From assembly GCA_025800345.1 (NCBI GenBank), contig JAOXSB010000005.1, positions 1 to 44,403 of the forward strand: a DNA stretch of 44,403 nucleotides, written 5' to 3'. The DNA comes from Mangrovicoccus sp. (GTDB lineage: Bacteria; Pseudomonadota; Alphaproteobacteria; Rhodobacterales; Rhodobacteraceae). Below the pieces are notes generated by a model. It was not told the DNA's origin. It made no database searches and worked only from the letters and a program-made list of their open reading frames with translations. A program made the translations under genes and the position numbers. This document shows, one piece after another, positions 25,326-32,862 of the stretch. The stretch's first letter is position 1. Every line of letters starts with the position of its first letter.

Positions 25326-26023
25326 CCGCGCCGATGGTTGCCATTCTCGATGACGAGCCGCAGATCCGGCAATTGCTGTCAGATGCGCTGCAAGAGGCGG
25401 GGTTTCGCACCCGCTGTTTTGCCTGCGCTCAGGATTTTGAAACCGGGCTGAAAGCGATCTCGCCAGATATATGTTTGGTGGATCTGGGGCTGCCTGATCG
25501 CGATGGGCTGGCTTTGGTGCATCGATTGGCGCTGGATTCCGGGGCGGCGATCATCATCATCTCGGGCCGTGCCCAGGTGCAAGACCGGGTGGCCGGGCTC
25601 GAACTTGGGGCCGATGATTATATCATCAAACCGTTTGAGCCGATCGAAGTGGTGGCGCGGGTGCGGGCGCGGCTGCGCCAACCCAAAGAAGCGGTGCGCA
25701 GCCAGATGACCGCTCGTTTCGGCCAGTGGGAAGCGCAGTTTGAGCGTTACATTCTGGTGGATGAGGCGGGCCAAGAGGTGACCTTTTCCCATGCGGAGGG
25801 TGAGGTGCTGCGGCTGTTTTTGGAAAACCCCCGCCGCTTGGTGACCCGGGCCGAGATGCAAGACGCTTTGGGCGGCTCGGCGGAAGAGGCCTTTGATCGG
25901 GCCATGGATGTGCGCGTCTCGCGCTTGCGCACCAAGCTGCGCGAAGATCCCAAAAACCCGCAATTGCTCAAAACCATCTATGGGGCGGGATATATTTTCC
26001 TTGGCGCTGTGGAATGGGTCTGA
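25322..26023 (+). CDS. OmpR-family response regulator
   Basis: This two-domain regulator has 233 residues. The receiver has AILDDEPQ acidic residues, phospho-acceptor Asp54 in LVDLGLPD, the switch Ser in IIISGRA and the lysine in YIIKPFEP. The C-terminal winged helix includes VTFSHAEGEVLRLFLENP and RVSRLRTKL...TIYGAGYIF. Its start overlaps the kinase stop (ATGA), so the pair is cognate. It probably regulates the upstream uptake/catabolic operon; a 10-bp-spaced direct repeat lies before that operon. The frame is open further upstream inside the kinase gene, but that part is not protein-like. Confidence 0.92.
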   Translation: MTAPMVAILDDEPQIRQLLSDALQEAGFRTRCFACAQDFETGLKAISPDICLVDLGLPDRDGLALVHRLALDSGAAIIIISGRAQVQDRVAGLELGADDYIIKPFEPIEVVARVRARLRQPKEAVRSQMTARFGQWEAQFERYILVDEAGQEVTFSHAEGEVLRLFLENPRRLVTRAEMQDALGGSAEEAFDRAMDVRVSRLRTKLREDPKNPQLLKTIYGAGYIFLGAVEWV

Positions 26024-26042
26024 GCGCGCCGGTAGCGCCGCG

Positions 26043-26064
26043 GCCCAACAGGTGCCTGTTGGGC
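26043..26064. terminator. Hairpin between convergent regulator genes
   Basis: A perfect inverted repeat, GCCCAACAGG/CCTGTTGGGC (26043-26052 and 26055-26064), lies between the convergent response-regulator and HxlR genes. No strong T-run follows on either strand, so it may be a bidirectional terminator of modest strength. Confidence 0.55.
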
Positions 26065-26084
26065 GGGTAGAGCTTATCCTTAAT

Positions 26085-26474
26085 TCATCCACTCAAAGGG
26101 CTGGCCTTGTCCCGGTCATAGCTCATGCGGTGTTTTCGGACGTCTTCCATTTGCTCATGGGACCAAAACACCAGCGGTTTGAGCAATGCCAGCAAGCTGC
26201 GGCCCAGGGGCGTTAACTCATAGGACACCGCCACCGGCGGGCCGGGATCGACGCTGCGCGTAAGATAGCCATCGCGCTGCAAGCCGCGCAGGTTTTCGGT
26301 CAAAACGCTTTGCGTGATATCTCCGATGCAGCGCTTGAGATCGCCAAAGCGTTTTGGTTCATCCTCCAGCGCTAGAATGATGATCATCCGCCATTTGCCG
26401 GTCACATTGGACAGCACGGAGCGAATGGAACAATTGGATGCTTCTGCCTTATTGGCAACGCCGATAGGTAGCAT
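26085..26474 (-). CDS. HxlR-family transcriptional regulator
   Basis: This winged-helix regulator has 129 residues from ATG 26474; an in-frame ATG at 26513 would add 13 residues. The HxlR pattern is clear: CSIRSVLSNVTGKWRMII, RFGDLKRCIGDITQSVLTENLRGLQRDGYL and YELTPLGRSLLALL. The cysteine just before the first helix is the residue used for thiol sensing in several HxlR proteins (for example YodB, HypR); whether it senses here is unknown. It diverges from a tandem NTF2-like gene, and palindromes lie in the gap, so local control is likely. Confidence 0.9.
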   Translation of the reverse strand: MLPIGVANKAEASNCSIRSVLSNVTGKWRMIIILALEDEPKRFGDLKRCIGDITQSVLTENLRGLQRDGYLTRSVDPGPPVAVSYELTPLGRSLLALLKPLVFWSHEQMEDVRKHRMSYDRDKASPLSG

Positions 26475-26554
26475 TTTAAGCTCTGGTATCAATCTAAGAC
26501 TAGAGATCAGCATAAGGGATCAGCGCTGCCCGCGCAAGAAATTGCCCATGGTTA

Positions 26555-26625
26555 GTAGGGTTGACCCTACCAGGTCAGTTCAAGGTACGTAATTGCGATG
26601 TGGTATGTATTTGCTACCACGTAGG
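26555..26625. promoter_or_regulatory. Candidate HxlR operators
   Basis: GTAGGGT-TG-ACCCTAC (26555-26570) is a perfect 7+2+7 palindrome. A second, GTGGTA-N9-TACCAC (26600-26605 and 26615-26620), is nested within TACGT (26586-26590) and ACGTA (26619-26623). Both sit between the HxlR gene and the divergent NTF2-like gene. Assignment to HxlR is by position. Confidence 0.55.
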
Positions 26626-26653
26626 CAGGAGATACGAATCACAGGAGTTTCCC

Positions 26654-27424
26654 ATGTCTGCCAAAGAGCTTGTTCTTGCGTTTTTCACCGCCGCTTTTGT
26701 GGATCATGATCCCGAGGCGGTAAAATCGCTGGTCACGCCGGACTACATTCAACACAACCCGCAAGTGCCGACCGGTGCCGAAGGACTGCTGGGGTTGATC
26801 CCGCTGGTGAAGCAATCGGGCATGACGGTCACCACCCATCGGGTCATTTCCGAAGGCGATCTGGTGGTGCTTCATAGCAGTTTTGAAAATGCCGATGCCT
26901 TTGGCGCGCCGACCCTGGCAGCGTTTGATGTGTTTCGCGTGCAGGATGGCAAAATCGCCGAGCATTGGGATAATTTGCAGCCCGTGCCCGAGACCAGCCT
27001 ATCGGGCCGGGGCATGACCGATGGGGCGACCGAGATCACAGAACGGGATAAGACCGCCGAGAATAAAGCATTGGTGCTGGGCTTTGTGCGCGATGTCCTG
27101 GGCGGGGCCGCCCCAGAGAACGCGCCGACCTATCTCGATCCCGCAGTCTATATGCAACATAACCCCATGCTGGCGGATGGTTTGGACGGGCTGATTGTGG
27201 GAACCAAAGCCTGGGCCGAACAGGGCAATGTCATCACCAAATTCGAGCCGCAGATCGTGGTGGCAGAGGGCAATTTTGTGTTCGTCGCCTCAGATGCCAC
27301 GGTCAGCGACAAGCCTTGGGCTTTTTTTGATCTCTGGCGGGTCGAGAAGGGCAAAATCGTCGAGCATTGGGATGTGGTCGCCCCCACCCCCGCTGAGATG
27401 GCCCATGAGAATGGAAAATTCTAA
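26654..27424 (+). CDS. Tandem NTF2/SnoaL-like protein (two fused domains)
   Basis: The protein has 256 residues from ATG 26654, after AGGAG. It holds two homologous NTF2-like (SnoaL) domains. Domain one (about 5-110) has YIQHNPQVP at 31-39 and FDVFRVQDGKIAEHWD; domain two (about 135-250) has YMQHNPMLA near 166-174 and FDLWRVEKGKIVEHWD. In this family the QHNP and EHWD residues line a small cavity that binds hydrophobic or polyketide-like ligands. There is no signal peptide, so it is cytoplasmic. It is divergent from the HxlR gene, so it is probably induced by that regulator's signal. Function is not known; single-domain relatives are common, and the duplication is unusual. Confidence 0.85.
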   Translation: MSAKELVLAFFTAAFVDHDPEAVKSLVTPDYIQHNPQVPTGAEGLLGLIPLVKQSGMTVTTHRVISEGDLVVLHSSFENADAFGAPTLAAFDVFRVQDGKIAEHWDNLQPVPETSLSGRGMTDGATEITERDKTAENKALVLGFVRDVLGGAAPENAPTYLDPAVYMQHNPMLADGLDGLIVGTKAWAEQGNVITKFEPQIVVAEGNFVFVASDATVSDKPWAFFDLWRVEKGKIVEHWDVVAPTPAEMAHENGKF

Positions 27425-27435
27425 CGGGTTTTTAC

Positions 27436-27469
27436 GATTGGCGGGCGCGGGATGCGGGGCCCGCCAATC
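27436..27469. terminator. Long hairpin between convergent genes
   Basis: A perfect 11-bp inverted repeat, GATTGGCGGGC/GCCCGCCAATC (27436-27446 and 27459-27469), lies 11 bp past the tandem NTF2 gene stop and faces the convergent gene. T-runs are poor on both sides, so termination may need additional factors. Confidence 0.55.
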
Positions 27470-27538
27470 AAATCGAAGCTTTGCCGAGGCCGCCTGTGAT
27501 TGCGCGAGGGATTATATCCGTGCGCGGCGGCCTGGCTT

Positions 27539-28075
27539 TTAGGCGCTGTAAGGCAGCGAGGAATGGTGCAGCACAATGCGCAGCACCCCATCAGCGTCTT
27601 TTTTATAGCCAAAGGTTTTGTCCACTTTGGTTACATCGCCGTCTTTATTGATGCAGTATATCCAGCCCATCCACATGGCCACATCGCCCTCGATGAACGC
27701 GGCGGCGGTTTCAGATCGGGTTTCGCGCCAGCCTTTGATGCCAAAGCCGCCATCTTGGGGGTATTCAGGATCATGGCCCACGAAATAGGACAGGGCGCCG
27801 GGTTTGGTGGTGCGAAAGGTTTGCTCGCCCCCGCTCAGGGTCGGTTTGAACAGCACCGGCCCCAGATTATAGCCATAAGCGCCATCCAAGACATCGCTGG
27901 CCACTTGCCGTGCTTTCTCGATACCCTCTGCCTCGAAAGCCTCGGAAATTGCCACAAGGCCCTGGCCCCAAGCAGCGCGCGCGGATGCAAGATCTTCTAC
28001 GGTGATCAACTCTATGTCTTCCTTTGTCATGGTCGATAGGGTGAGCAAACTCACGGCGGCGATCCCCGATACCAA
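27539..28075 (-). CDS. NTF2/SnoaL-like protein of unknown function
   Basis: From the ATG at 28030 the protein is about 163 residues; an in-frame TTG at 28075 would add a hydrophobic leader (LVSGIAAVSLLTLS). No start has a good ribosome-binding site. The core includes ARAAWGQGLVAIS, GAYGYNLGPVLFKPTL, ALSYFVGHDPEYP, AAAFIEGDVAMWMGW and LRIVLHHSSLPY. The pattern fits an NTF2-like fold (SnoaL_3 style). I recall similar proteins being labelled phosphoribosyl-AMP cyclohydrolase, but none of that enzyme's metal-binding motifs is present. The leader may be damaged by a frameshift (see findings). It lies downstream of the COG0523 GTPase gene on the same strand, 141 bp away. Confidence 0.75.
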   Translation of the reverse strand: MVSGIAAVSLLTLSTMTKEDIELITVEDLASARAAWGQGLVAISEAFEAEGIEKARQVASDVLDGAYGYNLGPVLFKPTLSGGEQTFRTTKPGALSYFVGHDPEYPQDGGFGIKGWRETRSETAAAFIEGDVAMWMGWIYCINKDGDVTKVDKTFGYKKDADGVLRIVLHHSSLPYSA

Positions 28076-28216
28076 TCTGCAGAAGGGCCGCGAAGATCTT
28101 GTTAAGATTTAGGTAAGAATTCACGGGGCTCAACCGGTTCCGCTCATAACCGAACGTATATCGGCAGGATTTCGCCCGCAGAGCCTGCTTGGCATCCGGC
28201 TCTGGGGAAAGCGGGC

Positions 28217-29359
28217 TCAGGACGGGGTGCTGCTGTGGGTCATCATCCCAGCCGTGCCGGGGGCCGAGCTGTTGGGCCGCAATCGCAAGGTTTCCAAACT
28301 GGCCTGTAAATCCGCTTGGGCCATGTCGCGGGCGATCACCACCACCCGGCTGGTCATCTCGCTGCCCGACCAGGATTTCAGCGGCACCGGCGCGTCGAAA
28401 ATATGCTGCACCCCATGGAAGACAAAAGGCCAGGGGGTGTCCTCCACATGGACAATGCCTTTCACCCGCAAAATATCCGGGCCTTTAAGCGCGATCAGCG
28501 TGTCCAGCCAAAAATCGAATGTATTTGCCGGGATCGGATCGCTGATCTCGATGGAGGCAGCGCTGATCCGGTGATCCAAAGCCGCCCGGGCCCCGGTTTG
28601 CCGCAATGGTGCAGCATGCTGTGGTTTCTCGGCAAAGGCGGTGAGCTGTGCCAATGGGTCTGGTTTTGCCGCGCCCATATCGCGGCTCATGCCCAGCCAG
28701 TCGGACAGCCCCTTTGTGGTGACATTCGCGCGCATGGCCGAAAGACCAAACAGCGCCCCTGCTGGGACTTGCCCATGATCAGCGCACAGCTGCTGCGCCG
28801 AGGGGGTGATGCTTTGCAAACGGGTTTGGAATTGCGCCAGCTCCTGCGCTGTCACCAAATCGGTTTTTGACAGGATGATCAGATCGGCCATGGCGATTTG
28901 CTGCACCGCCTCGAATTGCTGATTCAGCGTGCCCGGCCCGGCAGCGGCATCCGCCAGCACCACGACCCCATCCATCCGATAGCGCGGGGCCGTGCGATCA
29001 TCCACCACCAGCGTGTGCAGGATCGGCCCAGGATCGGCGATGCCCGTGGTTTCAATGACAATCCGGTCAAAATCCAGCGCGCCTTGGTCCCGCCGCGCCA
29101 GCAGAGCATCCAAGCTGGTCAACAGATCGCCGCGGATCGAGCAGCAGATGCAGCCCGATTGCATCAAGATGATCTCTTCCGTGGCCGCTTCGATCAAATC
29201 ATGATCAAGCCCCACATCCCCCAGCTCATTCATAATCACCGCAATGCGGCCCGCCCCGGGATCGCGGATCAGATGGTTTAGCAAAGTGGTTTTGCCCGCC
29301 CCCAGAAACCCGGTGAGCAAGGTCACCGGAATGCGGTCATCTTGCAATTGCGCGCTCAT
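28217..29359 (-). CDS. COG0523 (CobW/P47K) GTPase, probable zinc metallochaperone
   Basis: This is a 380-residue G3E GTPase. The Walker A motif is GFLGAGKTT (17-25), the metal-binding CxCC is Cys70-Ile-Cys72-Cys73 (GCICCSIRGDL), and the guanine motif is SKTD. A C-terminal CobW_C domain holds ILRVKGIVHVEDTPWPFVFHGVQHIF. There is no long histidine tail. Members hand zinc or cobalt to target enzymes; those under Zur control act when zinc is scarce. A Zur-like palindrome lies 44-60 bp before the start, which points to zinc rather than cobalt. No other Zur-regulated gene was seen next to it. Confidence 0.92.
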   Translation of the reverse strand: MSAQLQDDRIPVTLLTGFLGAGKTTLLNHLIRDPGAGRIAVIMNELGDVGLDHDLIEAATEEIILMQSGCICCSIRGDLLTSLDALLARRDQGALDFDRIVIETTGIADPGPILHTLVVDDRTAPRYRMDGVVVLADAAAGPGTLNQQFEAVQQIAMADLIILSKTDLVTAQELAQFQTRLQSITPSAQQLCADHGQVPAGALFGLSAMRANVTTKGLSDWLGMSRDMGAAKPDPLAQLTAFAEKPQHAAPLRQTGARAALDHRISAASIEISDPIPANTFDFWLDTLIALKGPDILRVKGIVHVEDTPWPFVFHGVQHIFDAPVPLKSWSGSEMTSRVVVIARDMAQADLQASLETLRLRPNSSAPGTAGMMTHSSTPS

Positions 29360-29402
29360 AGCTGCCCCTTCGCATCGCTGTCACTCGGCGTCGAGGGTGT
29401 TT

Positions 29403-29419
29403 ATGTAATAATATAACAT
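29403..29419 (-). promoter_or_regulatory. Probable Zur box
   Basis: ATGTTATATTATTACAT (minus strand) is a near-perfect palindrome with one mismatched pair around a central base. It resembles the AT-rich alphaproteobacterial Zur consensus (GTTATA-TATAAC type) and stands out against GC-rich surroundings. It lies 44-60 bp upstream of the COG0523 start. Confidence 0.7.
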
Positions 29420-29506
29420 CTCTCAAGGGGGCGTTCCCGAACCGCGCTGTGACTGGCACAGGCGATGTTCTGCACGGGCTTAGGGGCGGGCGCGGTCTGT
29501 GACCGG

Positions 29507-30148
29507 CTATTGCGGGGCCGCGAAGCTGAGCAGCAGATTATTTGCGGGCATGGCATCGCTGGCCAGCGGCGTGAAGCCAGCGGCTTGGGCTGCGCCGGTC
29601 ACCGCCTCTACTGATTTATAGCCAATGGCCGGATCGCGCGCGCGCAAGGCCGCATCAAAGCTTTGATCCCCCTCCGATGCATACGAGCTTCCGCGCAAAA
29701 ACGGGCCATAGATCAGCAGTTTTCCCCCATCGCCCAGGGCTTGGCGGGCTTCGCCAAACAAAGGGGTCAGGAAGGGCTCTGGAATAAGATGCAACAGATT
29801 GATCGCCAGCACCGCTTGGGCGGTGCCGGGCGCCACAGGCCAGGGCTCTGCGATATCGATGGCCAAAGGCGCAGCCAAGTTTGCCAGCCCGCAGTCTTGG
29901 CGCCAGGCGGTGATGCTGCTGCGCTGACCGGGATCCACATCCGAGGGCAGCCATTCTAAGGCCGGGAAAGCAGCCGCAAAGGCCGCCGCATGCTGGCCCG
30001 TGCCACTGGCCAATTCCAATACGCGCCCGGTTGCAGGCAAGCGCGCCCGCAAGGCTTCGATCAATGGGCCAGTGTTGCGCAGCGCCGCTGGCGCGGTTTT
30101 GCGCCCATCCGGGGCGGCGCTGGCCTCTTGGATAATATGCCTGCTCAT
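29507..30148 (-). CDS. DUF938 SAM-dependent methyltransferase
   Basis: The protein is 213 residues from ATG 30148, giving MSRHIIQEASAAPDGRKTAP, a typical DUF938 start; the frame is open further upstream but not family-like. The SAM-binding motif is VLELASGTGQHAAAFA, followed by LEWLPSDVDPG (acidic loop) and VLAINLLHLIPEP. Later KLLIYGPFLRGSSYASEGDQSFD is characteristic of the family. The substrate is unknown for the family. It is a single gene with divergent remnants of a serine hydrolase upstream. Confidence 0.88.
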   Translation of the reverse strand: MSRHIIQEASAAPDGRKTAPAALRNTGPLIEALRARLPATGRVLELASGTGQHAAAFAAAFPALEWLPSDVDPGQRSSITAWRQDCGLANLAAPLAIDIAEPWPVAPGTAQAVLAINLLHLIPEPFLTPLFGEARQALGDGGKLLIYGPFLRGSSYASEGDQSFDAALRARDPAIGYKSVEAVTGAAQAAGFTPLASDAMPANNLLLSFAAPQ

Positions 30149-30349
30149 GGGGCCAGGCTGCCAGGGCCCGGGGCCTATGTCCAGCCGGCCCCATAGCCGC
30201 GCTGGCCCCGTGCCAAGCGCGGGCGCATTGTCCCGCAAATACACAGGGGAACGCCTTTGCGCCTGACCCATCATCATGCCCCCGGATATCTGCCCATGCG
30301 ACACCTATGGGCCATGGATCGCCTCGGCAGGCTCGGCTATGTCGGCCCC

Positions 30350-30941
30350 ATGATCCCCGCGCAAACAGCCGACCCTCTCCGCGCCATGATGCGGACATAT
30401 GAAAGCCCAAAACACAGTGTCGCCGCCGTCAGCCTTGGGCCGAGCGGGCCGGGTTATATCGCCTCTGGCCCCGGCCTGCCCGGCATCCCAAGCGATCAGC
30501 TCATCTTTGAGATCGGCTCCCTCACCAAGGTCTTCACCGGGATCTTGCTCTGCCTGCTGGCCCAGGAGGGCAAGATCGACCCCCGCACGCCCCTGGGCGA
30601 GATTTCCAGCGAGCTCGCCGATATTCCCCGTTGGATCACCCCGCAAAGCCTGGCCGCCCATTGCAGCGGCCTGCCCCGGATCCATGTCTCCCTGTGGCAG
30701 GCCTTGATCAAACCGCTGCCCGTGGACCCTTATGCGGATTTCTCCCGCGCCGACCTGCTCGCATGGATGCGCAACTGGCCAGCCCGCCCTCCGCGCAAAC
30801 GCCGCCATCTATATTAAAACCTGGGGATGGGCCTGCGCGGTGCTCTCCAATAACGGGCTGGCGGTGGATTTATGGGGCAGCACCAAGCTCAGCTGGTCCA
30901 ACCAACCCCGCCAAGCCCAGCGGCTGCTGTCAGAGCCCTGA
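30350..30941 (+). pseudogene. Class C beta-lactamase-like serine hydrolase, internal deletion and frameshift
   Basis: The N-terminal part (frame of 30350) reads like a serine beta-lactamase-fold hydrolase: FEIGSLTKVFTGILL gives the catalytic SxxK (SLTK), followed by LAQEGKIDPRTPLGE and PPRKRRHLY. In the family RRHLY is followed by SN and about 200 more residues. Here a TAA follows at 30815. A different frame then resumes with what looks like the C-terminal end (ACAVLSNNGLAVDLWGSTKL, to 30941). So an internal segment of several hundred bp is missing, with a frame change near 30811-30825. The gene is broken, and the remaining 155-residue product lacks the Tyr and Lys-Thr-Gly motifs. Confidence 0.75.
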
Positions 30942-31115
30942 CGGGAAGGCGGTGTTGGAGGGGGTGGCGGGAGAGCGTGCGGGAAGCGGAAGTTCGCTGC
31001 AGCAGTTGTGCGAACAGCCTACAAGGTAGGAGGCGGCCATTCGCGCTATTCGTATGCCATGGTATAGATAAAATGGTAATCTGACTTTCAGCTAGGCAGT
31101 AGCAAAGGAGTTAGG

Positions 31116-32075
31116 GTGGGATTCGTTGAAAGTATTAGAAAGTTATTAGGAATTTTTCCTGCCGAGCCCTTACCCTCGTTGCGCCAGCGCGAGGAGCAGC
31201 CCGATGAAGTTCTTATTTTCGTAGTCGACGAAAGTTACGACCGGATTGCAGAGTACGTAGATTGGGACGAATACGTTGACGAGGGGGCGGCCGAGGACGC
31301 TGCAAGCAAGATATTTCTTAGTCGCATTAAATCCGAGTTCGATTCCGAATTCGACAACGCAAACATTTGTCCTGGTGCGGACCTGCCAGCGTTCGTCACG
31401 GCTATAACCTCAAATGTCATCCCGCTCATCCCCTGGCTGATGGCGGTCTTTTTCTCAGGCAAGCCTATAGTCGACAATATAGAAGCGTGGCGAACCATAA
31501 TCAGTAAAATCAGACCGTTTTTTCGGCGAACTATTATCCTGAACAGGAATGGAGCAGCTGTCTTAGCAATGGACGCCGTATTCGAAGACATGGGCGGCCT
31601 CCCCAAAAAGGTAGTCCTTCATGGATACAAGCCTGACTACGCGTGCGAAGACACTGCATTATTTGTCCCAACGGAAATTGAGGACCCGATGCCCACGCTG
31701 AACTTGAGCAGGGTAAAGCACGTTTTTCATATTGAGGCTGACGGGATCCTTTTCGTGGTCTCTGTCGAGGGGACTAACGTAGCCGCGGAACGGGTCTATT
31801 CGCGAATCGTGCGCAGTGCGGGCGATTATTCCAGCGACATCGGCGAACACCGAAAAACGAATGTTGGTTGGGTCCCAGAGGCTTCCAATTTGCATCACGG
31901 TCGAACTCGTGCCTGCTGCGAACTGCTGGTTCAAGGGACCGCGTCGGCGCATCGAACTCCCACAACAGAGGTAAACTTCGGACCCTTCTGCTTCCCCGTG
32001 GTCGCAGGGATGCTGGCCGCTCCTACTGCCCATCTCCGCGCACATCTTCTTGCCCCGACCGAAGCCGCCCGCTAG
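31116..32075 (+). CDS. Hypothetical protein in low-G+C, foreign-looking segment
   Basis: I do not recognise this protein. It is 319 residues from GTG 31116, which follows AAAGGAG at 5 bases. Codon use is unlike the neighbours: AGA, TTA and ATA codons occur repeatedly and G+C is visibly lower, so it was probably acquired. The N-terminal third is acidic (VDWDEYVDEGAAEDAA). A hydrophobic stretch near residues 97-115 (VIPLIPWLMAVFFSG) may be a membrane or buried helix. The middle (TLNLSRVKHVFHIEADGILF) looks like normal beta-rich protein. After about residue 240 the composition turns unlike protein (His/Arg/Thr-rich), so the true gene may be truncated and read through to the TAG at 32075, two bases from the liuC stop. 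Confidence 0.55.
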   Translation: MGFVESIRKLLGIFPAEPLPSLRQREEQPDEVLIFVVDESYDRIAEYVDWDEYVDEGAAEDAASKIFLSRIKSEFDSEFDNANICPGADLPAFVTAITSNVIPLIPWLMAVFFSGKPIVDNIEAWRTIISKIRPFFRRTIILNRNGAAVLAMDAVFEDMGGLPKKVVLHGYKPDYACEDTALFVPTEIEDPMPTLNLSRVKHVFHIEADGILFVVSVEGTNVAAERVYSRIVRSAGDYSSDIGEHRKTNVGWVPEASNLHHGRTRACCELLVQGTASAHRTPTTEVNFGPFCFPVVAGMLAAPTAHLRAHLLAPTEAAR

Positions 32076-32076
32076 C

Positions 32077-32862
32077 TCACTGATCCCAGGCGGGGCGGCG
32101 TTTTTCTAGGAAGGCCGAGATGCCTTCGCGGGCTTCTTCCGCTTCCCAGGCATCGGCCAGGCGCTCGATGGTGCTCTCGATCACCGCGTCGGTGATCGGC
32201 ATGCCCAGGGCGCGGGTCAGGGCTTTGGCCCGGCCCACTGCGCCGCGGGGCAGTTTCAGATAGGGGGCGATCTCTGCCTCAATCGCCGCGTCCAGATCGG
32301 CGGCGGGCAGGGCTTTGGCCACCAGGCCCAGTTGCGCCGCTTCGGCCCCGTCAAAGAGTTTGGCATTCATGAAAATCCGCCGCGCCATGCCTTCACCGAT
32401 CCGGGCCATGACATAGGGGCTGATGGTGGCCGGAATGATGCCCAGCCGGGTTTCGGTCAGGCCAAAGCGGCAGCTTTCCTCGGCAATCGCCAGATCGCAG
32501 ATCGAGGCCATGCCGACGCCGCCGCCCATGGCCACGCCTTCCACCCGTCCGATCAGCGGCAGGGGCATTTCATTAAGCGCTTTGAGCATCCCGGCCAGGC
32601 GGCGGGCCTCAGCCATGCGGGTGGCGCGGTCGGCTTTGATTTGGGTCATCATCCAGCCCAGATCGCCTCCGGCGCAGAAGGTGCCTTCGCTGCCGCGCAG
32701 CAGCACCACTCGGGTGTTTGGACATTTTGCAGCAGCTCCAGCAAAATGTGTGAGCTCAGACATCATGTCGGCCGACAGCGCGTTTTTCCGCTCGGGCCGG
32801 TTCAAAACCAGCTCCGCCACGCCGCGCTCATCCAGCGTTACTTTGATCGTTTTGTAATCCAT
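32077..32862 (-). CDS. liuC: Probable methylglutaconyl-CoA hydratase
   Basis: This is a 261-residue crotonase. It has FCAGGDLGWMM (oxyanion hole), GVAMGGGVGMASICDLAIAEES and TETRLGIIPATISPYVM, the last block being typical of methylglutaconyl-CoA hydratases of the LiuC/AUH group. It converts 3-methylglutaconyl-CoA to HMG-CoA, between the carboxylase and the lyase. The start ATG at 32862 overlaps the hmgL stop by one base (TGATG), so the genes are coupled. It is the last gene of the leucine operon. Position and motifs agree; a broader enoyl-CoA hydratase role is possible. Confidence 0.88.
   Translation of the reverse strand: MDYKTIKVTLDERGVAELVLNRPERKNALSADMMSELTHFAGAAAKCPNTRVVLLRGSEGTFCAGGDLGWMMTQIKADRATRMAEARRLAGMLKALNEMPLPLIGRVEGVAMGGGVGMASICDLAIAEESCRFGLTETRLGIIPATISPYVMARIGEGMARRIFMNAKLFDGAEAAQLGLVAKALPAADLDAAIEAEIAPYLKLPRGAVGRAKALTRALGMPITDAVIESTIERLADAWEAEEAREGISAFLEKRRPAWDQ

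Noticed and set aside
27539-28075. Naming the NTF2-like protein a phosphoribosyl-AMP cyclohydrolase
   Set aside because: Such a label is used for relatives as I recall, but none of HisI's metal-binding cysteine/histidine motifs is visible.
31659-32045. Minus-strand frame opposite the unknown low-G+C gene
   Set aside because: No ribosome-binding site, biased composition, and the plus-strand frame is longer with a good Shine-Dalgarno.
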